A stretch of 64,000 bases of DNA, taken from NCBI RefSeq assembly GCF_900141735.1, contig NZ_FQYO01000002.1, positions 1-64,000 of the forward strand, given 5' to 3'. Of the stretch, positions 45,452 through 54,191 are shown piece after piece; position 1 is the first letter of the stretch, and every line of letters begins with the position of its first letter. Both the position numbers and the translations under genes were made by a program. The notes beneath the pieces were generated by a model that was given only the letters and a program-made list of their open reading frames with translations, did no database searches and was not told the origin of the DNA. Source of the DNA: Wenxinia saemankumensis (GTDB taxonomy: Bacteria > Pseudomonadota > Alphaproteobacteria > Rhodobacterales > Rhodobacteraceae).

Positions 45452-46113
45452 CGTCTCTCGATCGTGATCTGGTCCGGCGGGCCGGCAGGTTCGGTTTCAT
45501 CGCCCCTCGCCGCGTGCAGGAACGCGTCGAACAGGGCGGTCGCATCGGCGACGATCCGGTCCGCCGCCGCGCCCGCGGCCGGCATGGCGGCCGTCCGGTC
45601 GCAGAAGGCGCGCCAGAGCGCGGTCTCGGGCGGGCGTCCGAAATAGGTTCCGGCCGCGCGCACCGAGGGGTCGGTCGCGGCGCCCCAGCGCCGGGCCAGG
45701 ACCTGCGTGCCCAGTTGCGCACCGAGCAGCAGGTAGGCGGCGGCGACGGGATCGCGCCCGGCGCGGCCCGGTTCGCGGACGGCGGGCGCCCCCGCGTCGG
45801 GCGGCCCCGCATCGGGTGCCCCCGGGTCGGGCGTACGCGCGTCCGGCACCGGCCGGCCGAGGCGGCGCAGGTCGGCCCCGGCCCGCGCCCGGATGTCCGC
45901 CATCATGGGGCCGAGCTCCGCCGGCGCGTGCGGCGCGAGAACGGCCAGCCCCCGGAGCTGCGCGCCGAGGAAGCCGGCCAGGCCGTCGGGCGTGGTCAGG
46001 TCGTGGCGGCCGATCTGCCGGTCGAGCCGGTCATGCGCCGCCTCGGTATCGCGCCGCAGGCGGCGGCGCAGGTCGGCGCCCTGAAGGGTCCGGGCAGGCG
46101 GGGCATGGGTCAA
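45448..46113 (-). CDS. Biliverdin-producing heme oxygenase (BphO/HmuO-like)
   Basis: This enzyme would open heme to biliverdin, the chromophore of the phytochrome encoded directly downstream. RLRRDTEAAHDRLDRQIG contains the proximal heme-ligand histidine in the usual place, and DPVAAAYLLLGAQLGTQVLA is the distal helix. About 221 residues result if the TTG at 46113 is the start; no good ATG exists nearer than 46191. An unusual insert of GAPDAGPPDAGAP repeats lies in the middle, perhaps a surface loop. The gene overlaps the phytochrome gene by four bases. Confidence 0.85.
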   Translation of the reverse strand: MTHAPPARTLQGADLRRRLRRDTEAAHDRLDRQIGRHDLTTPDGLAGFLGAQLRGLAVLAPHAPAELGPMMADIRARAGADLRRLGRPVPDARTPDPGAPDAGPPDAGAPAVREPGRAGRDPVAAAYLLLGAQLGTQVLARRWGAATDPSVRAAGTYFGRPPETALWRAFCDRTAAMPAAGAAADRIVADATALFDAFLHAARGDETEPAGPPDQITIERR

Positions 46114-46324
46114 CTCTGTCGGAACTCCACAAGCGCGTTCGCCGTCCGGTCGCGCAGGATGCCGGGCGGGATCGCTCCGGTAACACCGCATCCAGCCCGG
46201 ATTCCACGAATTTCTGCGTGATCTGCCGGAAAGGGGAGGCGCGTTTCCGCAACGGGGCCGAAGCGAGCGCCGCCCCCGCCCCAACCTCCGGCCCCGCCCC
46301 GCCCGGGCGGCCGGACGGGCGCCG

Positions 46325-46954
46325 TCATTCCTGCGCGACCCGGCGCAGCGCGCCGTCGGGCAGCGGCCGCTGCAGGTCCCGCGCCACCTCCCACGGGGCC
46401 GAGAGCCAGGTCTCCCACGCGGCGGGATCCGTCAGGATGACCGGCATCGCCTTGGGATGCACGGCCCCCACCTCGGCGTTCGGAGGGCAGGTGAGGAAGC
46501 CGTAGAGATCGTCCGTCGTCTCGCCGTCCTTCAGTTTTCGCACGCTCGTCCAGCGCGTCCAGATCCCGGCGAAGACGGCCGGGGCGCCGTCCGCGGTTTC
46601 GAACCAGGCATTGCCGCGCCCCTTGCCCGCGGGCTCGGCGAAGCGGGTGAAGGGGACGAGGCAGCGATGGGCGGGCGCCAGCCAGCGTCGCCAGTGGGGC
46701 GAGCCGGTATTGCGGATGTTGGTCACGCCCCGGTCGGTCTTCTTCCCCTCGAGGGCGAAGCGGGGCGAGGGCATGCCCCAGCGCCCCGGCGCCAGCGCCC
46801 GGCCGGCCGCCTCCACCCGCAGGATCGGGGCGGCTTGGTCGGGATAGACCTCGTCCAGCGGCCGCTGGTTGCCCAGCGCATCCGCCGCGCCCAGCCCCTC
46901 GAAGAGGCGTCGCATCTCGTCCTGCGTGCGGGTCATGGAATAGAGGTTGCACAT
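46325..46954 (-). CDS. SRAP domain protein (HMCES/YedK family)
   Basis: This 209-residue protein of the SOS-response-associated peptidase family would crosslink to abasic sites in single-stranded DNA. The essential cysteine is residue 2 (MCNLYSMT), exposed after Met removal. The Glu is in VPFTRFAEPAGKG and the His in AVHPKAMPVILTD. The Glu segment lacks the usual FYEW form, so this is a divergent subgroup. The ATG at 46954 is fixed by the need for Cys2. Confidence 0.9.
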   Translation of the reverse strand: MCNLYSMTRTQDEMRRLFEGLGAADALGNQRPLDEVYPDQAAPILRVEAAGRALAPGRWGMPSPRFALEGKKTDRGVTNIRNTGSPHWRRWLAPAHRCLVPFTRFAEPAGKGRGNAWFETADGAPAVFAGIWTRWTSVRKLKDGETTDDLYGFLTCPPNAEVGAVHPKAMPVILTDPAAWETWLSAPWEVARDLQRPLPDGALRRVAQE

Positions 46955-47599
46955 CGCGCGCGAGCCTAGGCTCCCGGCGCGGCCCCCGCAACGGCCGGCG
47001 CGCCGGGCGCCGGTCCCGCCCTTCGGTGCCCGCGCCGGCCCGGCGGACCCGCCGGCCATCGGCCAGCCCGGCGGGCGCCGCGACGGATCCGCGCCGCCCC
47101 GGCCCCCTCCGAGCGGACCCCTCCGAGCGGACCCGGAGCCGCCCCGCGGTGGCCCCGCGCGAGCGCCTCGACCCCGGCTCCGCGTCCTCTGCCAGGGGGT
47201 GCCCGCACCGGCCCGGGCCCGCCTGCGACCGGCGGGCCCGGCGATGGATCCGACCCGCCCGCGCACCCCCGATCCCGCGCGTCGCGGCGACCGCCCGTCA
47301 CCCGGTGCCCCTGCCGGGATCGGGATCGGGCGGGGCCGGACTCCGCTCCGTCGACCGATCCCCCCCGGGCCGCCGCCGCGCCGGCGCCGGGCGGTGACCC
47401 GCCGGCCCCTCCCGCCCCCGTCATTCCGGGAGCCACGCCCCCCGATTCGCAGGGTCGCAAATACCGTCCGCACTCTCCGCCCGCGCCTCCCGCCGGGCGG
47501 GCGACCGTACCGCCGACCGTCAGCCCCCGGGGCCGTCCCGCCGGCCGGCAGAGCGCCTGCGCCGGTTCGCCAACCGATGGCCCGCCTGCGAGACCCTGC
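46955..47599. other. Long gene-free, extremely GC-rich region
   Basis: This 645-bp stretch has no recognisable gene on either strand. Every open frame reads as Arg/Pro/Gly-rich low complexity. Runs such as GGACCCCTCCGAGCGGACCC at 47105-47124 show short tandem similarity. It may be a degenerate region between convergent units. Confidence 0.5.
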
Positions 47600-49729
47600 C
47601 TAGCGGCAGACCACCTGGGGCGGTCCCGCGACGATCCGGCCGATCACCGCCGCCCCGTCGCAGCCCGCCGCCCGCAGCCGGGCCAGCGCGTCCGCGCCGT
47701 CCGGGACGGCGGCCAGCAACCCGCCCGAGCTCTGCGGATCGAAGAGCAGCGCCCCCCGCGCCCCGTCCGCGCCGAAGACGGGGCCCGCCCCGGTCCGGTT
47801 GTCGGCCCAGATCGTCGAGCGCACGCCCAGATCGGCCAGACGTTCCGCCCCCGCCATCAGGGGCAGGGCGGCGAGGTCGATCTCGGCGCCCGCGCCACTC
47901 GCCTCGCAGATCCCGGCGAGGTGCCCGGCCAGGCCGAATCCCGTGACGTCCGTCATCGCATGCGCGTCCGCCAGCGCGGCGGCCGCCGCGCCCTGGCCGC
48001 GCGCCATCGCCGACCAGCAGGCCGCGACCTCGGCGCCGCCCGCCCGCCCGGCCATCGCCGCGGCGAGGATCATGCCCGAGCCCAGAGGCTTCGTCAGGAC
48101 GAGGGCGTCGCCCGGCCGCGCGCCGGCCAGCGTGATCGGCGCGGCCTCGCAGAGGCCGGTCACCGTGAAGCCGATCGTCAGCTCGTCCCCCATCGAGCTG
48201 TGCCCGCCCACGATCCGCGCCCCGGCCGCGTCCATCACATCGGCCGCCGCCGCGGCGATCTCGGCCAGGGTGCGGCGCTGCAGCTCGGCGCTCATCCGTG
48301 GCAGGATCAGCGTGGTGAGCGCCGCCTGCGGCCGCGCCCCCATCGCCCAGACATCGCCCAGCGCGTGATGGGCGGCGATCCGCGTCATCAGCCACGGGTC
48401 GGGCGTGACCGCCCGCAGGTGATCGACCGAGACGACCTGCCGCGCGCCCCCCGTCTCCAGCACCGCCGCGTCGTCCGTGGGCACCTCGCCCGCTCCGGCC
48501 AGGGCCGTGCGCAGCGCGCCGCGCCCGACCTTCGCCCCGCAGCCGGCGCACATCGGCGCGGCCAGACCCTCGCCGCCTGCCGCCCTGTCGCGGGGCGGGG
48601 GGGCGGCCTGCATCGGCGGCAGGTCGTTCAGCCGCGCCATGAAGCGGCGGTCGATCCGGTCCTTCCACCGCCAGAGCAGCGGATGGGCGAGGGCGGTGCC
48701 GAACCTCTCTGCCAGCGCCGCCCGGCCGCCGAGCGAGACCAGCTTGAGGTAGTCCCGCTGCGGCCGGTAGGCCCGCAGGGGCCGGCCTGCCAGCGCGGCC
48801 CGCAGGTTGTGGGCCAGGACCGGCGCCTGCCGCACGGCGAAGACGCCGGCCTTGGGCCGGGGGGTCGCGGTCATGTGCGCGCAGTCGCCGGCGGCGAAGA
48901 TCGCGGGGTCCGACGTGGCGAGATACGCGTCGATGTCGAGGAACCCGTCCGTCGCGGCGAGCCCGGTCTGCGCCAGCCAGGGCCAGGGCGCCGCGCCCGC
49001 CGCGCCGATCGAGAAGTCCGACGCGATCTCCGTTCCGTCCTGCAGCCGCAGCGTCGCCTCGGTCACCTCCGCCACCGGTGCGTGATCGCGCAGCTCCACG
49101 CCGAGCGCACGCAGCCGGTCCTTCAGCACCCGCCGGCCGCGCGGCGTCGCCTCGGCGAGGAAGGCGGAACGGTCGACCAGGGTGACCCGTCCCTCCCGTC
49201 CGCTCCGCTGCAGGCGGTAGGCGACCGCCATCGCGAGTTCGGCGCCCGCGACGCCGCCGCCGATCACCGCGACCCGCGCGGGGCCGCGCTCCTCCACGAA
49301 GGCCGCCCAGCGGCGCGAGAACGGGCCGAGCGGCTTGGCCGGGATCCCGTGCTCGGCGAAGCCCGGAAGGCCCGGCATGGCGGAGGTGATGCCGATGTCG
49401 ATCGAGGCCACGTCGAAGGCGACGGGCGGCCGCCCCTCCACCTCCACGGTCCGGGCCCCGAGGTCGATCCCCCGCGCCGCGCCCAGGATCAGCCGCGCGC
49501 CCGCATGCGCGGCGAGGCGCGGCAGGTCGATCTCCAGCGCGGCGTGCGGGTAGTGCCCAGCGACGAAGCCGGGCAGCATCCCCGAATAGGCCGCCGCGGG
49601 GGCGGGATCGATCAGCGTCAGCCGCGCCCCCGGCAGCGGGTCCATTCCCCATCGGCGGAGCACGAGGGCATGGGTATGGCCGCCGCCGATCAGGACGAGG
49701 TCGCGGGTGAGGGGATGGGCGGCACGCAT
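47600..49729 (-). CDS. selD: FAD/NAD(P)-oxidoreductase - selenide, water dikinase fusion (SelD)
   Basis: This 709-residue protein joins two enzymes. Residues 1 to about 375 form an NDH-2-like flavoprotein, with LVLIGGGHTHALVL at the FAD site, VAVIGGGVAGAELAMAVAY at the NAD site and FAAGDCAHM near the end. Residues from about 390 form SelD, which makes selenophosphate from selenide and ATP; MCAGCGAKVGRG carries the catalytic Cys397 and Lys400, followed by DDAAVLE and GGHSSMGDEL. Such fusions are known. The flavoprotein half may reduce selenium species for the kinase half. No SelA, SelB or tRNA-Sec gene is in the window. Confidence 0.93.
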   Translation of the reverse strand: MRAAHPLTRDLVLIGGGHTHALVLRRWGMDPLPGARLTLIDPAPAAAYSGMLPGFVAGHYPHAALEIDLPRLAAHAGARLILGAARGIDLGARTVEVEGRPPVAFDVASIDIGITSAMPGLPGFAEHGIPAKPLGPFSRRWAAFVEERGPARVAVIGGGVAGAELAMAVAYRLQRSGREGRVTLVDRSAFLAEATPRGRRVLKDRLRALGVELRDHAPVAEVTEATLRLQDGTEIASDFSIGAAGAAPWPWLAQTGLAATDGFLDIDAYLATSDPAIFAAGDCAHMTATPRPKAGVFAVRQAPVLAHNLRAALAGRPLRAYRPQRDYLKLVSLGGRAALAERFGTALAHPLLWRWKDRIDRRFMARLNDLPPMQAAPPPRDRAAGGEGLAAPMCAGCGAKVGRGALRTALAGAGEVPTDDAAVLETGGARQVVSVDHLRAVTPDPWLMTRIAAHHALGDVWAMGARPQAALTTLILPRMSAELQRRTLAEIAAAAADVMDAAGARIVGGHSSMGDELTIGFTVTGLCEAAPITLAGARPGDALVLTKPLGSGMILAAAMAGRAGGAEVAACWSAMARGQGAAAAALADAHAMTDVTGFGLAGHLAGICEASGAGAEIDLAALPLMAGAERLADLGVRSTIWADNRTGAGPVFGADGARGALLFDPQSSGGLLAAVPDGADALARLRAAGCDGAAVIGRIVAGPPQVVCR

Positions 49730-50108
49730 GGCCGCGCAGGTAGCGCGGCCCGGGCCGCAGGGCCAGCGGGAGGGCGTGTGCCGGGATGCGCGGCGCCGAT
49801 GGTCGCGCGGGGCCCGGTCCGCTCGTCCGATGCTCGTGGCGTGGCGCCGCCGCCCGATCCGCCCGCCTGCCCGGCGGGTGAGGGTGCCGCCCTTCCGTCC
49901 GCAGCCGGGCGGTTCGTGGCTGCCGCGCAGCGCGAGGGCGCCGCCTCCCGGTCCGCCCGCCCGTCCGGCGGTTCAAGGTGCCGCCCGTCCGTCCGCGCCC
50001 GGTCGGTTCGGAGCTACCGCCCGTCCCGGGCGCCGGGAAGGCGGCGCCCTGGGTTCCACGGCCACCGGGCACCTTCCCCCGCCCGGTCCGCCCGGCTAGT
50101 GCTCGTCC
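49730..50108. other. GC-rich gap with an imperfect direct repeat
   Basis: No gene is seen. A unit beginning GTGCCGCCC(T/G)TCCGTCCGC and ending CGGTTCG occurs near 49888 and again near 49979 with a few differences. Its meaning is unclear. Confidence 0.4.
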
Positions 50109-51314
50109 ATGCGGCTGCCCCTCCTCTTCATCCTCGCCACGGTCTGCATCGACGCGATGGGCATCGGGCTCATCCTGCCGGTCATGCCGGATCTCATCCG
50201 CGAGGTGCGGGGTGGCACGCTCGGCAGCGCGGCGGTCTGGGGCGGCGTGCTGGCCACGGCCTTCGCGGTCATGCAGTTCGGCTTCGGCCCTCTGCTCGGC
50301 GCGTTGTCCGACCGGTTCGGGCGGCGGCCGGTGCTGCTGGTCTCGCTGGCGGTGATGGCGGCGGACTACGTGGTGATGGCCCTGGCGGGGACGATCTGGT
50401 GGCTGCTCGCCGGGCGGATCGTCGGCGGGATCACCGCCGCGACCCAGGGCACGGCCGCCGCCTTCATCGCCGATATCAGCCGGCCGGAGGAGAAGGCCCG
50501 CAATTTCGGTCTGATCGGCGCGGCCTTCGGCCTCGGCTTCGTCGTCGGGCCGGTGATCGGCGGGCTGCTCGGCGCCTGGGGCACGCGGGCGCCGTTCTGG
50601 GCGGCGGCGGCGCTGGCCGGCTGCAACGTCACGCTCGGCTGGCTCGTCATGCCCGAGACGGTGACGGACCGGATCCGCCGTCCGTTCCGCTGGGCGCGCG
50701 CCAACCCGGTCGGGGCGTTCCGGCAGATCGGGATGCTGCCCGGCCTCGCCCCGCTTCTGTGGATGGTCTTCGTCTACGGGGTGGCCTTCTTCGTCTACCC
50801 GGCGGTCTGGGCCTATTATGGGCAGGCGCAGTTCGGCTGGGGGCCGGGCATGGTGGGGCTGTCGCTCGGCCTCTACGGGATCTCCATCGCGGTGGTGCAG
50901 GGGCTGCTGATGGGACCGATCGTCGCCCGGCTGGGCGAGGCGCGGGCGGTGATCTGGGGTCTGTGGGTCGAGATCGCGGCCTTCCTCATCCTCTTCGCCG
51001 TGACCGACGGCCGCGTGGCGCTGGGCTTCATCCTGCTCGCCTCCTTCGGATCGGTGGTGATGCCGGCGCTGCAGGCGATCCTGTCGCGGACCGCCGCCGA
51101 CGACCAGCAGGGCGAGCTGCAGGGCGCGCTCACGGCGATCAACGCGCTCGCCTCGATCGTGGCACCGCTGCTGATGACGCAGATCTTCTTCGCCTTCACC
51201 ACCGGGCCGGGGCCCACCCTGCCGGGGGCGCCGTTCCTGCTGTCGGCGCTGCTGACGACCGGCTGCATCGCGCTCTTCGCCCTGTCGCGGCGGCGGGCGA
51301 CCGTGGCCTTCTGA
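50109..51314 (+). CDS. TetA-like major facilitator efflux transporter
   Basis: This 401-residue protein has twelve membrane spans. The loop 2-3 motif GALSDRFGRRPVLL is the family motif A, and LPVMPDLIREVRGG in the first loop resembles the TCR/Tet class. It is probably a drug:proton antiporter. Substrate specificity, including for tetracycline, cannot be inferred. It is transcribed alone. Confidence 0.87.
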   Translation: MRLPLLFILATVCIDAMGIGLILPVMPDLIREVRGGTLGSAAVWGGVLATAFAVMQFGFGPLLGALSDRFGRRPVLLVSLAVMAADYVVMALAGTIWWLLAGRIVGGITAATQGTAAAFIADISRPEEKARNFGLIGAAFGLGFVVGPVIGGLLGAWGTRAPFWAAAALAGCNVTLGWLVMPETVTDRIRRPFRWARANPVGAFRQIGMLPGLAPLLWMVFVYGVAFFVYPAVWAYYGQAQFGWGPGMVGLSLGLYGISIAVVQGLLMGPIVARLGEARAVIWGLWVEIAAFLILFAVTDGRVALGFILLASFGSVVMPALQAILSRTAADDQQGELQGALTAINALASIVAPLLMTQIFFAFTTGPGPTLPGAPFLLSALLTTGCIALFALSRRRATVAF

Positions 51315-51361
51315 CGGGCTCCGCGGGCAGCAAGACCCTCCGGCCGGCCCCGCCCGCGCGG

Positions 51362-52318
51362 TCAGAACCGTGGCGCGGCGCCCAACGGGATGGGACCGAG
51401 CGAGACCCGGCCGCCCTCGAAGACCAGCGGCAGCGTCAGGTCCGACTGGCCGAGCGCGGCGATGCGCGCCCCCTGCCGGATCGCCGGGGCCGCCTGTGCC
51501 GGGACCAGCCCCGCTGCGATGGCGGTGTCGAGAAGCGGGGCCCAGTTCCGTACCGCGATGTCGATGCGCCCGGTCGGAACGCCGTCCGGGCCGACATCGA
51601 GACGCCCCCCCGCCTCGACCATCGTTTCGCCCCAGGCGAGGGTCAGGTGCCGCAGCTCCAGCGCCGTGGGGCGCACCTCGCCGGCGCTCGCGGCCGCGAA
51701 GACGGTGTCGGTGGACATGAGGGCGTCGATCTCCAGCCGCTCGATCGTGGGGGGCAGGGCGGCCTCGGGCAGACCCGGCGGGACGATTCGGGTCGCGCGG
51801 GCAAAGAGATCGTAGGCCGGATCCTCGCCCTCGGCCCGCCGGATCGCGGCCAGCAGGGTCGTGAGCTCGGCCGTCCACTCGGCCCCCTCCAGGCGGGTCG
51901 TGCCGCTCTCGAGCACCGCCTCGGTCAGTTCCAGCCCCGGCGGCAGCGTCAGGTCGAAGCTCGCGCGCATCCCCTCCGCCTCGACCGCGATGGCCTCGCC
52001 CCCGATCGTGACGCCCTGCTCTTCGGGGAAGGCCAGGATCAGCCCCGTCGGGCGGTAGGACAGCGACAGGATCTGCAGGAAGGGCGCCGACCAGGTCCAG
52101 GCCTGCTCCGGCGCTGCGAGGCGGGGAGCGTCGATCGTGGTGTCGAAGCGGCTGGGAAAGCCGGTGGTCGACACCTCGTCCCAGGCGACCTCCCAGCCCT
52201 CCGCCTCGAGCCGCTGGGCGGTCTCGTCCAGCACCCGGGCGGTCTGGCCGCGCCCGAGGACCCACCAACCCGAATAGAGCGCGGCGGCGAGAAGGACGAT
52301 CAGGGTCAGGGCACGCAT
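51362..52318 (-). CDS. DUF2125 domain protein
   Basis: This 318-residue protein has an N-terminal signal anchor (LTLIVLLAAALYSGWWVLG) and a beta-rich body, with WEVAWDEVSTTGFPSRFDTT and LRHLTLAWGETMVEAGGRLD. This is the pattern of DUF2125 proteins, widespread in alphaproteobacteria and of unknown function. It is likely periplasmic and membrane-tethered. It is divergent from chaC. Confidence 0.82.
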   Translation of the reverse strand: MRALTLIVLLAAALYSGWWVLGRGQTARVLDETAQRLEAEGWEVAWDEVSTTGFPSRFDTTIDAPRLAAPEQAWTWSAPFLQILSLSYRPTGLILAFPEEQGVTIGGEAIAVEAEGMRASFDLTLPPGLELTEAVLESGTTRLEGAEWTAELTTLLAAIRRAEGEDPAYDLFARATRIVPPGLPEAALPPTIERLEIDALMSTDTVFAAASAGEVRPTALELRHLTLAWGETMVEAGGRLDVGPDGVPTGRIDIAVRNWAPLLDTAIAAGLVPAQAAPAIRQGARIAALGQSDLTLPLVFEGGRVSLGPIPLGAAPRF

Positions 52319-52398
52319 CGTGGGACTTCCGCTTTGTGAATCCGGGCGGCGCGATGTATCACGCCGGCCGGCGAAGGGCAGGGGCGGAGCATAGGACG

Positions 52399-52926
52399 AT
52401 GTGGGTTTTCGGCTACGGCTCGCTTCTGTGGAATCCGGGCTTCACCCCGGTCGAGGCGGTGACGGCCCGTCTGGACGGCTATGCGCGCGGCTTCTGCATG
52501 CTCTCGATCCACCATCGCGGCACCGAGGCCGAGCCGGGCCTCGTCCTCGCCCTCGACGCCGAGCAGGGGGAGAGCTGCACCGGCATGGCCCTGCGCGTCG
52601 CCCCGGACGAGGAGGCGGAGGTGCTGGCCTATCTGCGCGAGCGCGAGCTGATCTCCTCGGCCTATCTCGAGCGGCACGTGGACCTCGCCCTCACGGACGG
52701 GCGCGCCGTCTCGGCGCTGGCCTATGTCGTCGACAAGGACCACCGGCAATATGTCCGCCACGACCTGGAAACGCAGGCGCGGATGATCGCGCGGGCGACC
52801 GGCGGGCGGGGACCGAACCACGAGTATCTCGCCCGGACCGTCGATCATCTGACCGGCATGGGCATCGCCGATCCCGACCTTACCTGGCTGGCCGAACGTG
52901 TTGCCGCCCTGCGGCAGCCAGGATAA
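52399..52926 (+). CDS. Gamma-glutamylcyclotransferase (ChaC-like)
   Basis: This 175-residue enzyme of the ChaC class cleaves glutathione to 5-oxoproline and Cys-Gly. It opens with MWVFGYGSLLWNPGF, the substrate-binding YGSL motif. Its length and the GPNHEYLARTVDHLTGMGI segment fit the family. The start at 52399 puts the motif at the N terminus as usual. Confidence 0.88.
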   Translation: MWVFGYGSLLWNPGFTPVEAVTARLDGYARGFCMLSIHHRGTEAEPGLVLALDAEQGESCTGMALRVAPDEEAEVLAYLRERELISSAYLERHVDLALTDGRAVSALAYVVDKDHRQYVRHDLETQARMIARATGGRGPNHEYLARTVDHLTGMGIADPDLTWLAERVAALRQPG

Positions 52927-52997
52927 AGCGATTTCCTCTGCGCGCGATGCGCCCTACCATTCCCGGAAACCAGACCCCGAGGGGAGATCCGTCCGTG

Positions 52998-54188
52998 ATG
53001 GACCTGCGGGAAACCGAGGCCGAGCCGCACTTCACCAGGCCGATCCGGCAGATCACCACGATGGTCGTGGTGATCGTGCTCGTCGCGGGTGGCGTGTCCG
53101 TCGCCTGGCCGATCCTGTCGTCGATCTTCCTGTCGAACCCCTGGCTGAACGGCGTGATCGCCGCGGTCTTCGTGCTGGGCGTGCTGTCCTGCTTCCGGCA
53201 GGTCTGGCAGCTCTGGTATTCCGTGCGCTGGATCGAGCGCTTCGCCTCGACCCGGGGCGGCCAGAACCTGCCGCAGGCGCCATCGCTGCTGGCGCCGCTG
53301 GCCACGCTGCTGCGCTCGCGCGGGGCGCGGATGCAGCTGGCGGCCTCGTCTACGCGCTCGATCCTCGATTCCGTCGCGCAGCGGATCGACGAGGATCGCG
53401 AGGTGACGCGCTACCTCACCAACCTGCTCATCTTCCTCGGCCTGCTCGGTACGTTCTACGGCCTCGCCACGACCGTGCCCGCGCTGGTCGACACGATCCG
53501 GTCGCTCAATCCCGGCCCCGAGGAAAGCGGGACCGAGCTGTTCGGGCGCCTGCAGCAGGGGCTCGAGGCGCAGCTGGGCGGCATGGGAACGGCCTTCTCC
53601 TCCTCGCTGCTCGGCCTCGCCGGCAGCCTCGTCGTCGGCCTGCTGGAGCTCTTTGCCGGGCACGGACAGAACCGGTTCTACCGCGAGCTCGAGGAATGGC
53701 TGTCCACCATCACCCGCGTCGGCTTCGCCGGCGAGGGGGAGGGGGCCGGCGAGGCGGGCGCGGTCGCGCAGGTCGTCGATCACCTGTCCGACCAGCTCGA
53801 GACGCTGCAGATAATCTTCACGCGCAACGACGAAAGCCGGGTGGAGACGGACGAGCGGCTGGCCCAGCTCGCCGGCGCGATGACCCGGCTCGCCGACCGG
53901 CTGGGCGAGACCGACGCGACCGACGCCCTCCAGCGCGTCGCGGACGGGCAGGACCGGTTGCTCGAACGGATGGGCGAGGCGGGCGAGGGGATGGACGCCG
54001 AGAGCCGGATGCGCCTGCGCTCGATCGACGTGCAGATGCTGCGCCTGCTGGAGGAGCTGGCCGCCGGTCGACAGGAAAGCGTGGCCGAGCTGCGGGCCGA
54101 GCTGCAGAGCCTGACACGGGCGGTGCGGCAATCCGGCCGGCCCGTGCGCGAGGTGCCGAACTCGATCCTCCGCGAGAGGCAGGGCTAG
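52998..54188 (+). CDS. MotA/TolQ/ExbB-like proton channel protein
   Basis: This 396-residue inner-membrane protein belongs to the family of proton-driven motor stators. Four membrane spans are visible, including MVVVIVLVAGGVSVAWPIL, IFLGLLGTFYGLATTVPALV and FSSSLLGLAGSLVVGLLELF, the last two carrying the conserved channel helices. After residue 260 the protein is a long cytoplasmic helical tail. A GTG at 52995, closer to the GGGGAG site, is an alternative start. The partner gene starts three bases after its stop. Confidence 0.85.
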   Translation: MDLRETEAEPHFTRPIRQITTMVVVIVLVAGGVSVAWPILSSIFLSNPWLNGVIAAVFVLGVLSCFRQVWQLWYSVRWIERFASTRGGQNLPQAPSLLAPLATLLRSRGARMQLAASSTRSILDSVAQRIDEDREVTRYLTNLLIFLGLLGTFYGLATTVPALVDTIRSLNPGPEESGTELFGRLQQGLEAQLGGMGTAFSSSLLGLAGSLVVGLLELFAGHGQNRFYRELEEWLSTITRVGFAGEGEGAGEAGAVAQVVDHLSDQLETLQIIFTRNDESRVETDERLAQLAGAMTRLADRLGETDATDALQRVADGQDRLLERMGEAGEGMDAESRMRLRSIDVQMLRLLEELAAGRQESVAELRAELQSLTRAVRQSGRPVREVPNSILRERQG

Positions 54189-54191
54189 GCC

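Noticed and set aside
46947-47603. A 218-codon plus-strand frame over the GC-rich spacer
   Set aside because: Its translation is almost entirely Pro, Arg, Ala and Gly with no start signal, as expected by chance at this composition.
47921-52339. A very long plus-strand open frame opposite SelD and the following genes
   Set aside because: Long frames without stops are common opposite GC-rich genes. This one crosses several well-identified genes and has no domain of its own.
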